Source: Bacillota bacterium (lineage in GTDB: Bacteria > Bacillota > Clostridia > Acetivibrionales > DTU013). From it: a DNA stretch of 28,300 nucleotides. The notes beneath the pieces were generated by a model, which was given only the letters and a program-made list of their open reading frames with translations, had not been told where the DNA came from and ran no database searches. How positions within the stretch are numbered: the first letter of the stretch is position 1; each line of letters opens with the position of its first letter. The translations under genes were made by a program, and so were the position numbers. The stretch lies in assembly GCA_023411575.1 (NCBI GenBank), contig JAEYOP010000046.1:1-28300 (forward strand), given 5' to 3'. Shown one piece after another: positions 6,483 through 13,571 of this stretch.

Positions 6483-9308
6483 ATGAATGAAAAGATCAAA
6501 GATAACAAAGGAATAGGAAGGAAGAGCAACAGCGCAGCGAAGACAAAGTCGGCCAATACCGGCGCGGATGCCGGAATGCTGGCAAGTCCCGGCGCGGATG
6601 CAGTGCGGGAAGTGAAGCGGGAGGCTACGAAGGGAGCGATAGAAGAGATGAAACAGGAAACAAGGCAGGAAGCAATGGAAGAGGTTAAACAGGAGAGCGG
6701 AAAGGCCGCAATGGACGGGGCCGGACAAGAGGCCAAAAAAGACGTCGATATGCTGGTCGCAAGGGCTCAAAAGGCATTGGAGCAATTTATGGGCCTGGAT
6801 CAGGAGAAGATCGATGAAATCGTAAAAGCAATGGCCATGGGCGGGCTGGATGAGCACATGGCGCTTGCCAAGCTGGCCGTGGAGGAAACGGGCAGGGGGA
6901 TATACGAGGATAAAATCACGAAAAACATTTTTGCCACCGAGTATGTGTATCACAGCATCAAATATGACAAAACCGTAGGCATCATCAACGAGAACGAAAA
7001 CGAAGGGTATTACGAGGTGGCGGAGCCGGTGGGCGTGATAGCGGCAGTGACCCCGGTGACCAACCCCACCTCCACCACCATGTTTAAATCCATCATTTCC
7101 GTCAAGTCCAGAAACCCGATTATTTTCGCGTTCCATCCCTCCGCCCAGAAGTGCAGCGCCGAGGCGGCAAGGATCATGCGGGAAGCGGCCGCGGCCGCCG
7201 GAGCGCCGGAGGACTGCATCCTCTGGATCGAGAAGCCCTCGATTGAAGCGACGCAGCTTCTGATGAACCACAAAGGTGTTTCCATGATTCTCGCCACCGG
7301 AGGAGCGGGGATGGTACAGGCCGCGTACAGCACCGGCAAGCCTGCTCTTGGCGTCGGCCCCGGCAACGTCCCCTGCTACATTGAAAAAACCGCCAACCTG
7401 GAGAGAGCGGCCACGGACCTCATCCTTTCCAAGACCTTTGACAATGGAATGATCTGCGCCTCGGAACAGGCGGTCATTGTGGACCGGGAGATCGCCGCCG
7501 GCTTTGAAGCCTTCATGAAGGCAAATTCCTGCTATTTCCTGAACGCGGCGGAGACGGCCCGGCTTGCCAGGACGGCAATCGACGAAGCCAAATGCGCCAT
7601 GAACCCGGATGTCGTGGGACAATCCGCTTTCACCATCGCCAGGGAGGCGGGCATCGCCGTGCCGGAGGATACGAAAATCCTGATAGCCGCCCAGGAGGGG
7701 GTAGGCCCGGCTTATCCCCTCTCCCGGGAAAAGCTCAGCCCCATCCTCGCCTACTATATTGTGGATTCGACAGAGGAAGGCATCCAGAAAGCCGAGCAGA
7801 TGGTGGAATTCGGCGGCATGGGCCATTCGGCCGTGATCCATTCCCAGGATGAAAAGGTGATCGAAGCGTTTTCGAAGCGGCTCAAGGCCGGCCGGCTGAT
7901 CGTGAATTCCCCCTCCACCCACGGGGCGATCGGCGACATCTACAACACGAACATGCCGTCCCTGACGCTGGGCTGCGGTTCCTTCGGCAAGAATTCCACG
8001 ACCCAGAACGTTTCGGCGCTGAACCTGATCAATAAAAAGAGGGTGGCCAGGAGAAGAGTGAACATGCAGTGGTTTAAAATACCGGAAAAAATCTATTTCG
8101 AATTCGGTTCCACCCAATACCTCGAAAAGATGCCGGATATTACGAAAGCGTTCCTTGTAACCGATCCTTCGATGGTAAAGCTGGGGTATGTAGACAAGGT
8201 GCTGTATTACCTGAGAAAAAGACAGCAGTATGTTCACTGCGAAATCTTTTCCGACGTGGAGCCGGACCCTTCTGTAGAAACCATTATGAAGGGGTGCGAG
8301 CTGATGAGCCACTTCCAGCCGGACGTCATCATCGCACTGGGTGGAGGCTCGGCGATGGATGCGGCCAAGGGCATGTGGCTCTTCTACGAGCATCCGGAGA
8401 CGGATTTCAACTCCTTGAAGCTGAAATTCATGGACATCCGCAAGCGGGTGTACAAATTCCCGAAGCTGGGCAAAAAGGCAAAGCTGGTTGCCATCCCGAC
8501 GACTTCCGGTACAGGTTCCGAAGTAACCTCCTTTGCCGTTATTACGGACAAGACGCGGAACGTGAAATACCCGCTGGCAGACTACGAACTGACGCCGGAT
8601 GTGGCCATCATCGACCCGGATTATGTCATGTCGGTTCCGCCTTCCGTTACGGCGGATACCGGGCTGGACGTCCTGACCCACGCCATAGAGGCTTATGTAT
8701 CCATTCTTGCCTCCGACTTTACGGACGGTTTGGCTATCAAAGCGATCCAGCTCGTATTCGAATATCTGCCCAGGGCATACAAGGACGGCAGCGACGCGGT
8801 TGCCAGGGAAAAGATGCACAATGCCTCCTGCATTGCCGGCATGGCTTTTACCAACGCATTCCTTGGAATAAACCACAGCCTTGCCCACAAGCTGGGGGGA
8901 GAATTCCACATTCCCCACGGCAGGGCAAATGCGGTGATGCTGCCTTACGTCATCGAATACAATGCGAAGAAGCCGACGAAATTCATGGCCTTCCCCAAAT
9001 ATGAAACCTTTGTCGCCGACAAAAAATACGCCGAGATCGCAAGAGCCCTCGGGCTTCCGTCCTCGACGGCCGAGGAGGGGGTTCAAAGCCTGGTCGGCGC
9101 AGTCCGGTCCCTGATGAAGGAGCTGAATATGCCTTCCACGCTGGCGGAATGCGGGGTGGACTACAAGCGGTTTGACGCGGAGGTCAAAGAGCTTGCGGAT
9201 AGGGCCTTCGAGGACCAGTGCACCACGGCGAATCCGCGCCTTCCCAAGGTAAGCGAGTTGGAGGAGCTGTATAGGCTGGCATACGGAGGTCCCGGAGCGG
9301 AAAGATAA
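6483..9308 (+). CDS. adhE: Bifunctional aldehyde/alcohol dehydrogenase AdhE
   Basis: AdhE converts acetyl-CoA to acetaldehyde and then to ethanol, consuming two NADH. The 941-residue protein has an N-terminal CoA-acylating aldehyde dehydrogenase domain with catalytic Cys325 in FDNGMICASEQ, a linker, and a C-terminal iron-dependent alcohol dehydrogenase domain. The latter shows GGGSAMDAAKGMW (about 620) and metal ligands in DTGLDVLTHAIEAY and INHSLAHKLGGEFHIPHGRANAVMLPY. The start at ATG 6483 is fixed by AAAGGAG at 6467-6473; a GTG at 6474 is too near that site. Relative to typical AdhE (about 870-890 aa) there is an N-terminal extension of about 80 residues made of charged 12-residue repeats. 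Transcription may continue into the TnpB-like gene, as no terminator is visible at 9309-9414. Confidence 0.95.
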   Translation: MNEKIKDNKGIGRKSNSAAKTKSANTGADAGMLASPGADAVREVKREATKGAIEEMKQETRQEAMEEVKQESGKAAMDGAGQEAKKDVDMLVARAQKALEQFMGLDQEKIDEIVKAMAMGGLDEHMALAKLAVEETGRGIYEDKITKNIFATEYVYHSIKYDKTVGIINENENEGYYEVAEPVGVIAAVTPVTNPTSTTMFKSIISVKSRNPIIFAFHPSAQKCSAEAARIMREAAAAAGAPEDCILWIEKPSIEATQLLMNHKGVSMILATGGAGMVQAAYSTGKPALGVGPGNVPCYIEKTANLERAATDLILSKTFDNGMICASEQAVIVDREIAAGFEAFMKANSCYFLNAAETARLARTAIDEAKCAMNPDVVGQSAFTIAREAGIAVPEDTKILIAAQEGVGPAYPLSREKLSPILAYYIVDSTEEGIQKAEQMVEFGGMGHSAVIHSQDEKVIEAFSKRLKAGRLIVNSPSTHGAIGDIYNTNMPSLTLGCGSFGKNSTTQNVSALNLINKKRVARRRVNMQWFKIPEKIYFEFGSTQYLEKMPDITKAFLVTDPSMVKLGYVDKVLYYLRKRQQYVHCEIFSDVEPDPSVETIMKGCELMSHFQPDVIIALGGGSAMDAAKGMWLFYEHPETDFNSLKLKFMDIRKRVYKFPKLGKKAKLVAIPTTSGTGSEVTSFAVITDKTRNVKYPLADYELTPDVAIIDPDYVMSVPPSVTADTGLDVLTHAIEAYVSILASDFTDGLAIKAIQLVFEYLPRAYKDGSDAVAREKMHNASCIAGMAFTNAFLGINHSLAHKLGGEFHIPHGRANAVMLPYVIEYNAKKPTKFMAFPKYETFVADKKYAEIARALGLPSSTAEEGVQSLVGAVRSLMKELNMPSTLAECGVDYKRFDAEVKELADRAFEDQCTTANPRLPKVSELEELYRLAYGGPGAER
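6600..6743 (+). repeat. Four tandem 36-bp (12-residue) repeats within the 5' end of adhE
   Basis: AdhE residues 40-87 divide into four consecutive 12-residue units: AVREVKREATKG, AIEEMKQETRQE, AMEEVKQESGKA and AMDGAGQEAKKD. The first three are close matches and the fourth is degenerate. The pattern is a charged, amphipathic helix-like sequence with Ala at position 1 and Glu at position 8. It lies entirely ahead of the conserved aldehyde dehydrogenase domain. A second short duplication, GGCGCGGATGC, occurs at about 6560-6600 (GADAGM, GADAVR). Confidence 0.75.
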
Positions 9309-9314
9309 GAGCGG

Positions 9315-9410
9315 TTGGATCAGATAAATGAGACCGGGCGAATCGGATAAGTAAATCGGGTGAATTGGATAAGCAAAATCGGGTAAAGCGATAAATAAGA
9401 TCGGGTGATG
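9315..9410. repeat. Four degenerate tandem repeats between adhE and the TnpB-like gene
   Basis: Four adjacent units share a core resembling GGATAAGnAAATCGGGTGAA: 9315-9342 (28 bp), 9343-9364 (22 bp), 9365-9388 (24 bp) and 9389-9410 (22 bp). They fill nearly the whole gap between the adhE stop and the TnpB-like start. There are no spacers between units, so it is not a CRISPR array. Possible roles include a protein-binding array or a remnant of a mobile-element end; the sequence does not decide. Confidence 0.6.
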
Positions 9411-9420
9411 CGGCTTGGGA

Positions 9421-11046
9421 ATGAGAACGGTTATCCTGAAATTACATGAACCGGGAGCGGCGAAAAAGGCCGTCCTTGACGAAGCGATGAGCAATTACCG
9501 GTCGGCGCTGCAGTTCCTGATCGACCATACGAACAGGCATCTGGATGCATTTTATGAAGAGTACGGGGCAAAGGGCGGTCCCTATAATGTCCTTGCGCTT
9601 TCCAAATGGATCGGGACGGAGCTGCAGCGGGAATTGAACCGGTATGGGGTCCAACCCTTCAAAGACGCTCTGCGGCTCGACTTCGGCATGATTGCCGCAA
9701 ACGCGCTGCGGCGGGCGGAAGAACGGACGGAGGCGGGGGTGTCTGCAGGGGACGGAGATCCATCCGCAGGTACCGGGGCCCCGTCCGCAGATCGCAGGGT
9801 GTTGTCCGCAGACATCAGAACTCCGGCAAATAAGGCGCGGGCTTTGCAGCCAATGGCGTGCTCGGCTTCCCCTGCCGTTTATTTCTGCAGATATGATACG
9901 AAAAGAAGCTGCTGCCTGCTGTATGACAGCGGGAAGAACAGATATTACGCGAAGCTTTACCTGCTGAACGGTTCCAATGCAAGAAAAAGCCAGGGCCCGC
10001 CTGCAAACGGCGGGAAATTGGTCCATATCCATAAAGAGGGCGGTTTTTTGAAACGGACGGCCAGAAAGGAGCCCTATCTCCTGGTGCCGCTTTGCTTCGG
10101 CAAATGGCAGGAAAAGCTCCTGGCGGAGGCTGCCCGGGCGCCGGAACGTTTCAAGACCGCAAGGCTATATAAAAGGGACGGGGAATACTACCTGGCCCTG
10201 TCTATTGAAACGGAACCCGTGCCAGCCGTTCAGCCGGAGACCTATATCGGCATTTCGAGGGGGCTCAGAAGCGATTTGCAGTATACCGTCGTCAATATGG
10301 AGGGAACCGTACTGACTTCAGGGCCTGTCGGCGACCCAGTTGGACAGGTGGCCGCCTCTGACTCCGGGGACGATTCGGAGTGTGCCTCCGGAAAACCGGC
10401 CTATAGAAGCATTTACAAGCATATACCCCTGGCGGAATTGCATACCGTTGCCAATCAAATTTGCGAAATAGCGGTCCGGTATAAAGCCCATGGGGTGGCC
10501 GAGAAGCTTGGCGGAAAAGGGGACCGGCTCTGCTGGACGGACGCTTCGGAGGATCCGTGCAGGCCGCGGTATGGATGGAGAAATTACAACAGGCTCCTCG
10601 ACCTGCTGGATTACAAGCTGGAGTGGATCGGGCTTCCCAGGACCTCCCGGGTGAGCCCCGTCGGGATTTTTTACACATGCCCGCGCTGTGGACGGAATAC
10701 GAAGCAAAACAGGCTGAACAGGGACATCTTTATCTGTACCGGGTGCGGGACCACCATGGAGGTGGAAAGGCTGGGAAGCTTGAATCTGGCTTGCAAGCTG
10801 CTGCGTTACTCCGCCTCGAAGGTGAAAATCAAATATACCGGAACGGATACGGGCATCCGGTTTACCAATCCGGTGCTGGGCCTGGATTTTGTTTCAAATC
10901 ACGGGGAGAACCATCAGGAGCGGCTTAGACAGGAGCTCCTGATGATCGTGGAAAGCTCCGCACCGCAATCAGGGGGCAAGGCCGGAATAATAAGGAAGCT
11001 GAAAAAGGTTGAAAATTTTATGGATTTGATTGATTATATAGAGTGA
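9421..11046 (+). CDS. TnpB-like (OrfB family) protein with altered RuvC catalytic residues, possible RNA-guided DNA-binding protein
   Basis: This 541-residue protein has a helical TnpB-like N-terminus, a low-complexity insertion (about 107-135), the TnpB core strand region YKRDGEYYLALSIE, and RuvC-like motifs ending in a zinc ribbon (C420, C423, C439, C442). RuvC-I, normally GIDxG, reads YIGISRGL, so Ser279 replaces the catalytic Asp. RuvC-II Glu appears retained (VAEKLGG, E361). RuvC-III, normally DxxGAxNL, reads ERLGSLNL, so Glu449 replaces Asp. Loss of the first Asp predicts a nuclease-dead or severely impaired protein, as in TldR-type domesticated TnpB proteins. No tnpA is adjacent. The ATG at 9421 has only a weak ribosome site (a TTG at 9415 is in frame), so translation may be low or coupled. 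It is larger than typical TnpB (about 400 aa). Cas12-like ancestry is an alternative. Confidence 0.8.
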   Translation: MRTVILKLHEPGAAKKAVLDEAMSNYRSALQFLIDHTNRHLDAFYEEYGAKGGPYNVLALSKWIGTELQRELNRYGVQPFKDALRLDFGMIAANALRRAEERTEAGVSAGDGDPSAGTGAPSADRRVLSADIRTPANKARALQPMACSASPAVYFCRYDTKRSCCLLYDSGKNRYYAKLYLLNGSNARKSQGPPANGGKLVHIHKEGGFLKRTARKEPYLLVPLCFGKWQEKLLAEAARAPERFKTARLYKRDGEYYLALSIETEPVPAVQPETYIGISRGLRSDLQYTVVNMEGTVLTSGPVGDPVGQVAASDSGDDSECASGKPAYRSIYKHIPLAELHTVANQICEIAVRYKAHGVAEKLGGKGDRLCWTDASEDPCRPRYGWRNYNRLLDLLDYKLEWIGLPRTSRVSPVGIFYTCPRCGRNTKQNRLNRDIFICTGCGTTMEVERLGSLNLACKLLRYSASKVKIKYTGTDTGIRFTNPVLGLDFVSNHGENHQERLRQELLMIVESSAPQSGGKAGIIRKLKKVENFMDLIDYIE

Positions 11047-11164
11047 TATGATTTTTCATATTGTGTTTTTGCTGCCGCACCAGCCCTTTCCGAAGGGAAG
11101 GGGCGCTTACCGCGTAAGGTGCCGGCGCTCTTTGGGCACCGGCATGAAAGTGCAGCTATCTGGG
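11047..11164 (+). ncRNA. Structured 3' region of the TnpB-like gene, candidate guide RNA scaffold
   Basis: Directly after the TnpB-like stop there are consecutive hairpins. The first is 11083-11091 with 11096-11104 (9 bp including one G-U, GAAG loop). The second is CTTAC/GTAAG at 11106-11110 and 11114-11118. The third is GGTGCC/GGCACC at 11118-11123 and 11135-11140, with an alternative TGCCGG/CCGGCA pairing. A terminator follows at 11165. In TnpB and TldR loci the guide RNA is encoded at and beyond the 3' end of the gene, so this is where one would be expected. It could instead be only a structured 3' UTR. No guide match within the window was convincing. Confidence 0.4.
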
Positions 11165-11198
11165 ATACCCTCATGATGTTTTTCATGAGGGTATTTTT
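11165..11198 (+). terminator. Strong Rho-independent terminator
   Basis: A perfect 12-bp stem, ATACCCTCATGA (11165-11176) with TCATGAGGGTAT (11183-11194), has a 6-nt loop and is followed by TTTT. It ends the adhE/TnpB-like transcription unit. Confidence 0.9.
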
Positions 11199-11268
11199 GT
11201 GAGGAAAATATACCTTATCTAATGACATATCCGGCAGGAAGCGGTAAAAATACGCGAAAATATTATCG

Positions 11269-11297
11269 TTGTTGCGGTTCGGGGATCGCGGTATGAT
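11269..11297 (+). promoter_or_regulatory. Probable promoter of the small gene at 11337
   Basis: TTGTTG (11269-11274) and TATGAT (11292-11297) are spaced by 17 nt, 40 nt before the ATG and after a strong terminator. It is a reasonable vegetative promoter with one mismatch in the -10. Confidence 0.5.
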
Positions 11298-11336
11298 TAC
11301 ATTGATAAATAATTAACGAGAAGGGAGCGCTGAAGA

Positions 11337-11609
11337 ATGAAACTGGAATTGGATGTTTACAGTGCGATCTGCGAAACAAAAACGTTTGAGGTGAATGGAG
11401 TAAAGGCAAGCTACAGGGATTTCGGAGTAAAGTTCGATGCTTCCCCGGATATAAACAGGCCCTATTGCTGCGGCAATATGGTGTTCGAACCGATTCTGCC
11501 CGCGCCGAAGGTGCTTGACAAATATGGAATTACCAAAAGCGAATACCGGCATATCTGCACTTTGCTGCGGGAATGCGTATCTTTCGGAGCCTGCAGGCTC
11601 TGCGGATAG
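11337..11609 (+). CDS. Small hypothetical protein with Cys-rich C-terminus
   Basis: This 90-residue protein starts at an ATG preceded by AAGGGAG. It contains CC (RPYCCGNM) and a terminal CVSFGACRLCG, so four or five Cys may bind a metal or form disulfides. No signal peptide or membrane segment is visible. I do not recognise the family. It is monocistronic, with its own promoter candidate and a terminator at 11637-11685. Confidence 0.7.
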   Translation: MKLELDVYSAICETKTFEVNGVKASYRDFGVKFDASPDINRPYCCGNMVFEPILPAPKVLDKYGITKSEYRHICTLLRECVSFGACRLCG

Positions 11610-11636
11610 CCGCCGGAACGGAACCGCCAGTGTTCT

Positions 11637-11685
11637 GCCCCGTCCTTTCGGAGCTTCCATGCTTCCGGGATTTCGGGGCTTTTTT
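11637..11685 (+). terminator. Rho-independent terminator
   Basis: GCCCCG (11637-11642) pairs with CGGGGC (11674-11679), an inner GGAGCTTCC...GGAAGC-type stem strengthens it, and six T follow. It ends the small gene at 11337. Confidence 0.75.
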
Positions 11686-11755
11686 ATTGCATATCGGTTT
11701 CCTCCGCCAAATAGTATAATACAGAACCTGTAACACTTTATACGGGGTAATTTTC

Positions 11756-12532
11756 ATGATAATAGCAGTCTTCAATGTGCGCCGGTTTCTCAAATACCTG
11801 CTGATCCTGGCAGCGGCGGCGGTCCTCATCACGGCTTTCAGCCTGACGGGAATGAATGTGTTGGGCGTGTACTCCGGGGAAAAAGAAATTCCCATCTATT
11901 CGGTGGAAAGGGAGGAAAAGGTCGCCGCGATTACCTTTGACTGCGCCTGGGGGGCGGACGACATACCGGATATATTGTCCGCGCTGAAAACGGCGGATAT
12001 CAAGGCGACCTTTTTTATCGTGGGGCAATGGGCGGAAAAGTATCCCGACAAGGTGAAAATGATTGCCCGGGACGGGCATGATGTCGCCAACCATTCCTAT
12101 TCGCACCCGCACATGGGCGGCCTGGGCGGGGCGCAAAACGCCGCCGAGCTCCGGGACTGCGGAAGGGTGCTTGAAAAGCTGGCCGGGGTGAAGTGCGATC
12201 TGTTCCGGGCTCCCTATGGGGAGTACAGCAACAGTCTGATCCAGGAGGCCAGGCATCAGGGGTATTACACGATCCAATGGGATGTGGATTCGCTGGACTG
12301 GCAGCCGGGCATCTCCAGGGAGGAGATCATGAACCGGGTCCAGGCCAGGGTGAGGAACGGTTCCATCCTCCTGTTCCACAACGATACGCCCCATACGGCG
12401 AAAATTCTTCCCGCGGTGGTATCCTCCCTGAAACAGAAAGGCTATTCGTTCCTGCCGGTTTCCCGGATGATCCTGCGGGAGGACTATTCTATCGATCACG
12501 AGGGAAGACAGCGAAAAAATACGATGGAATGA
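11756..12532 (+). CDS. Polysaccharide deacetylase (CE4/NodB family, PdaB-like)
   Basis: This 258-residue membrane-anchored enzyme is predicted to deacetylate N-acetyl sugars in peptidoglycan or another surface glycan. One hydrophobic segment (about 11-30) acts as a signal anchor with the catalytic domain outside. NodB motifs are TFDCAWG (60-66), HSYSH (113-117, metal His pair), RAPYGE (151-156), DVDSLDW (176-182) and LLFHND (205-210). The TFDxxWG form of motif 1, with the usual second Asp replaced, is typical of PdaB-like deacetylases associated with sporulation. A TATAAT at 11715-11720 may be its -10 box, with no good -35. GGGGTAA precedes the ATG. Confidence 0.9.
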   Translation: MIIAVFNVRRFLKYLLILAAAAVLITAFSLTGMNVLGVYSGEKEIPIYSVEREEKVAAITFDCAWGADDIPDILSALKTADIKATFFIVGQWAEKYPDKVKMIARDGHDVANHSYSHPHMGGLGGAQNAAELRDCGRVLEKLAGVKCDLFRAPYGEYSNSLIQEARHQGYYTIQWDVDSLDWQPGISREEIMNRVQARVRNGSILLFHNDTPHTAKILPAVVSSLKQKGYSFLPVSRMILREDYSIDHEGRQRKNTME

Positions 12533-12676
12533 GCTTTTGCAACTTTGCACATAAAAAGCATGAAAAGGCACATCATAGAATCAGGATTCTTATTTGCGGG
12601 GCATGGCGCGGATTTGCCCCGAAATCGGGCGGGACCCGGCGTTCCCGGGATTTTATCATGAGGTGGGGCCTGAAAA

Positions 12677-13339
12677 ATGCTTATTGCGGGTATTATCGGT
12701 AATGAAGGCCATTTGCAGACAGCAAGTCTTATCAACTCCATTCTTGCCGCCAGGGGGACGAAGGTGAGCAGCATCGATTCTTCCAGCCTGTTTGCGCTGG
12801 ACAGTCCCAGAATAAAAGCCTATATCCAGGAACTGGACAAGAACAAGGTGGATCTGCTTTTGCTGAAAATGGGCATAGCGGACATCGACAAGCTCCTGTC
12901 GGAAGAGCTCCAGTTCGATATCGTCATTTACACGGATAAGGCGGACGAGGCCGCCGGGCCCGACCAGGCCCATTCCTCCGAAAAACTGGGCAGGATCTTT
13001 GCATCTATGGCGGACAAGGGCGTCGCCATAGTCAACGTGGACGACAGCGATCTGATCAGCCTGCTCCAGGGCACGAACCATCGCTTTGTCACCTACGGCT
13101 TCAACAAAAAAGCCAGCATTACGACCTCCAGCATCGGCGACACCGTGTCCAAGGAGGGGTTCATCTGCTGCCTCCAAAGGACTATTGCCACCAGGAACGG
13201 AACGGTGATCGAGCCGCAGGAATACAAGCTCAAGCTGGAGGCGAACGAATTCGACAGCCACAATGTGCTGGCAGCGGCTTCCTTTGCCATCATCAACGGG
13301 ATCGACCTCAACCATGTCGACGGGATCCGGACAAATTAG
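12677..13339 (+). CDS. Degenerate Mur-ligase-like protein
   Basis: This 220-residue protein resembles the central domain of MurE/MurF-type ligases. The N-terminus GIIGNEGHLQTASLINSIL matches the position of the ATP-binding GxxGTNGKTT loop, but the essential Lys is replaced by His12. The C-terminal half (FVTYGFNKKASITT...NVLAAASFAIINGID) matches the Mur substrate-domain signature ending in N-x-LAA. The C-terminal ligase domain is absent, so normal amino acid ligation is unlikely. GAGGTGG lies before ATG 12677. A 7-bp GC hairpin (12597-12603 with 12615-12621) lies in the gap behind the deacetylase. A cell-wall related or sensory role is speculative. Confidence 0.7.
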   Translation: MLIAGIIGNEGHLQTASLINSILAARGTKVSSIDSSSLFALDSPRIKAYIQELDKNKVDLLLLKMGIADIDKLLSEELQFDIVIYTDKADEAAGPDQAHSSEKLGRIFASMADKGVAIVNVDDSDLISLLQGTNHRFVTYGFNKKASITTSSIGDTVSKEGFICCLQRTIATRNGTVIEPQEYKLKLEANEFDSHNVLAAASFAIINGIDLNHVDGIRTN

Positions 13340-13372
13340 CCAATAATATTCCAAAATGTTGGTTAAAGGGAT

Positions 13373-13407
13373 TTGCAAGTTGATAAATATGTAATATAAT
13401 ATAAAAT
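13373..13407 (+). promoter_or_regulatory. AT-rich promoter upstream of the SSB-like gene
   Basis: TTGCAA (13373-13378), 16 nt, TATAAT (13395-13400) is the best pair. An overlapping alternative is TTGATA (13380-13385), 16 nt, TAAAAT (13402-13407). Both overlap the left arm of the inverted repeat at 13394. Confidence 0.55.
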
Positions 13408-13460
13408 AGTGGGTGAATATCGTGCGAATCCAGTAGACTTTAGTTGATTTTATATTATAT
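13394..13460. repeat. Perfect 14-bp inverted repeat with 39-bp interior
   Basis: ATATAATATAAAAT (13394-13407) is the exact reverse complement of ATTTTATATTATAT (13447-13460). It lies in the 232-bp gap before the SSB-like gene, overlapping the promoter and part of the leader. A direct repeat AAATATACAG also occurs at 13511-13520 and 13535-13544. Nothing else is evident in this gap. Confidence 0.75.
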
Positions 13461-13571
13461 GAGCTATTGTTTGGAGCATTTTTTAATTCTAAAACAGGCC
13501 ATTCGCGAATAAATATACAGTAGAAAAATACGGCAAATATACAGATGAACCGAGAGGAGAGTGGGGGTCGG

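Noticed and set aside
9315..9410. Possible CRISPR array
   Set aside because: The repeat units are directly adjacent, degenerate and without spacers, and no cas genes are nearby.
6447..9494. 1015-codon open frame on the minus strand opposite adhE
   Set aside because: It is the antisense shadow of a GC-biased real gene. The translation is His/Arg/Gly-rich without motifs, and the + strand encodes an unmistakable AdhE.
11148..11156. Nine-base match AAGTGCAGC between the putative guide region and adhE (7149-7157)
   Set aside because: A 9-base match somewhere in 28 kb is expected by chance, and it lies inside the coding region, not at a promoter.
9309..11198. Complete IS200/IS605 or IS607 insertion sequence
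   Set aside because: No tnpA or serine recombinase gene is present and I could not identify left or right element ends, so only the TnpB-like gene is supported.
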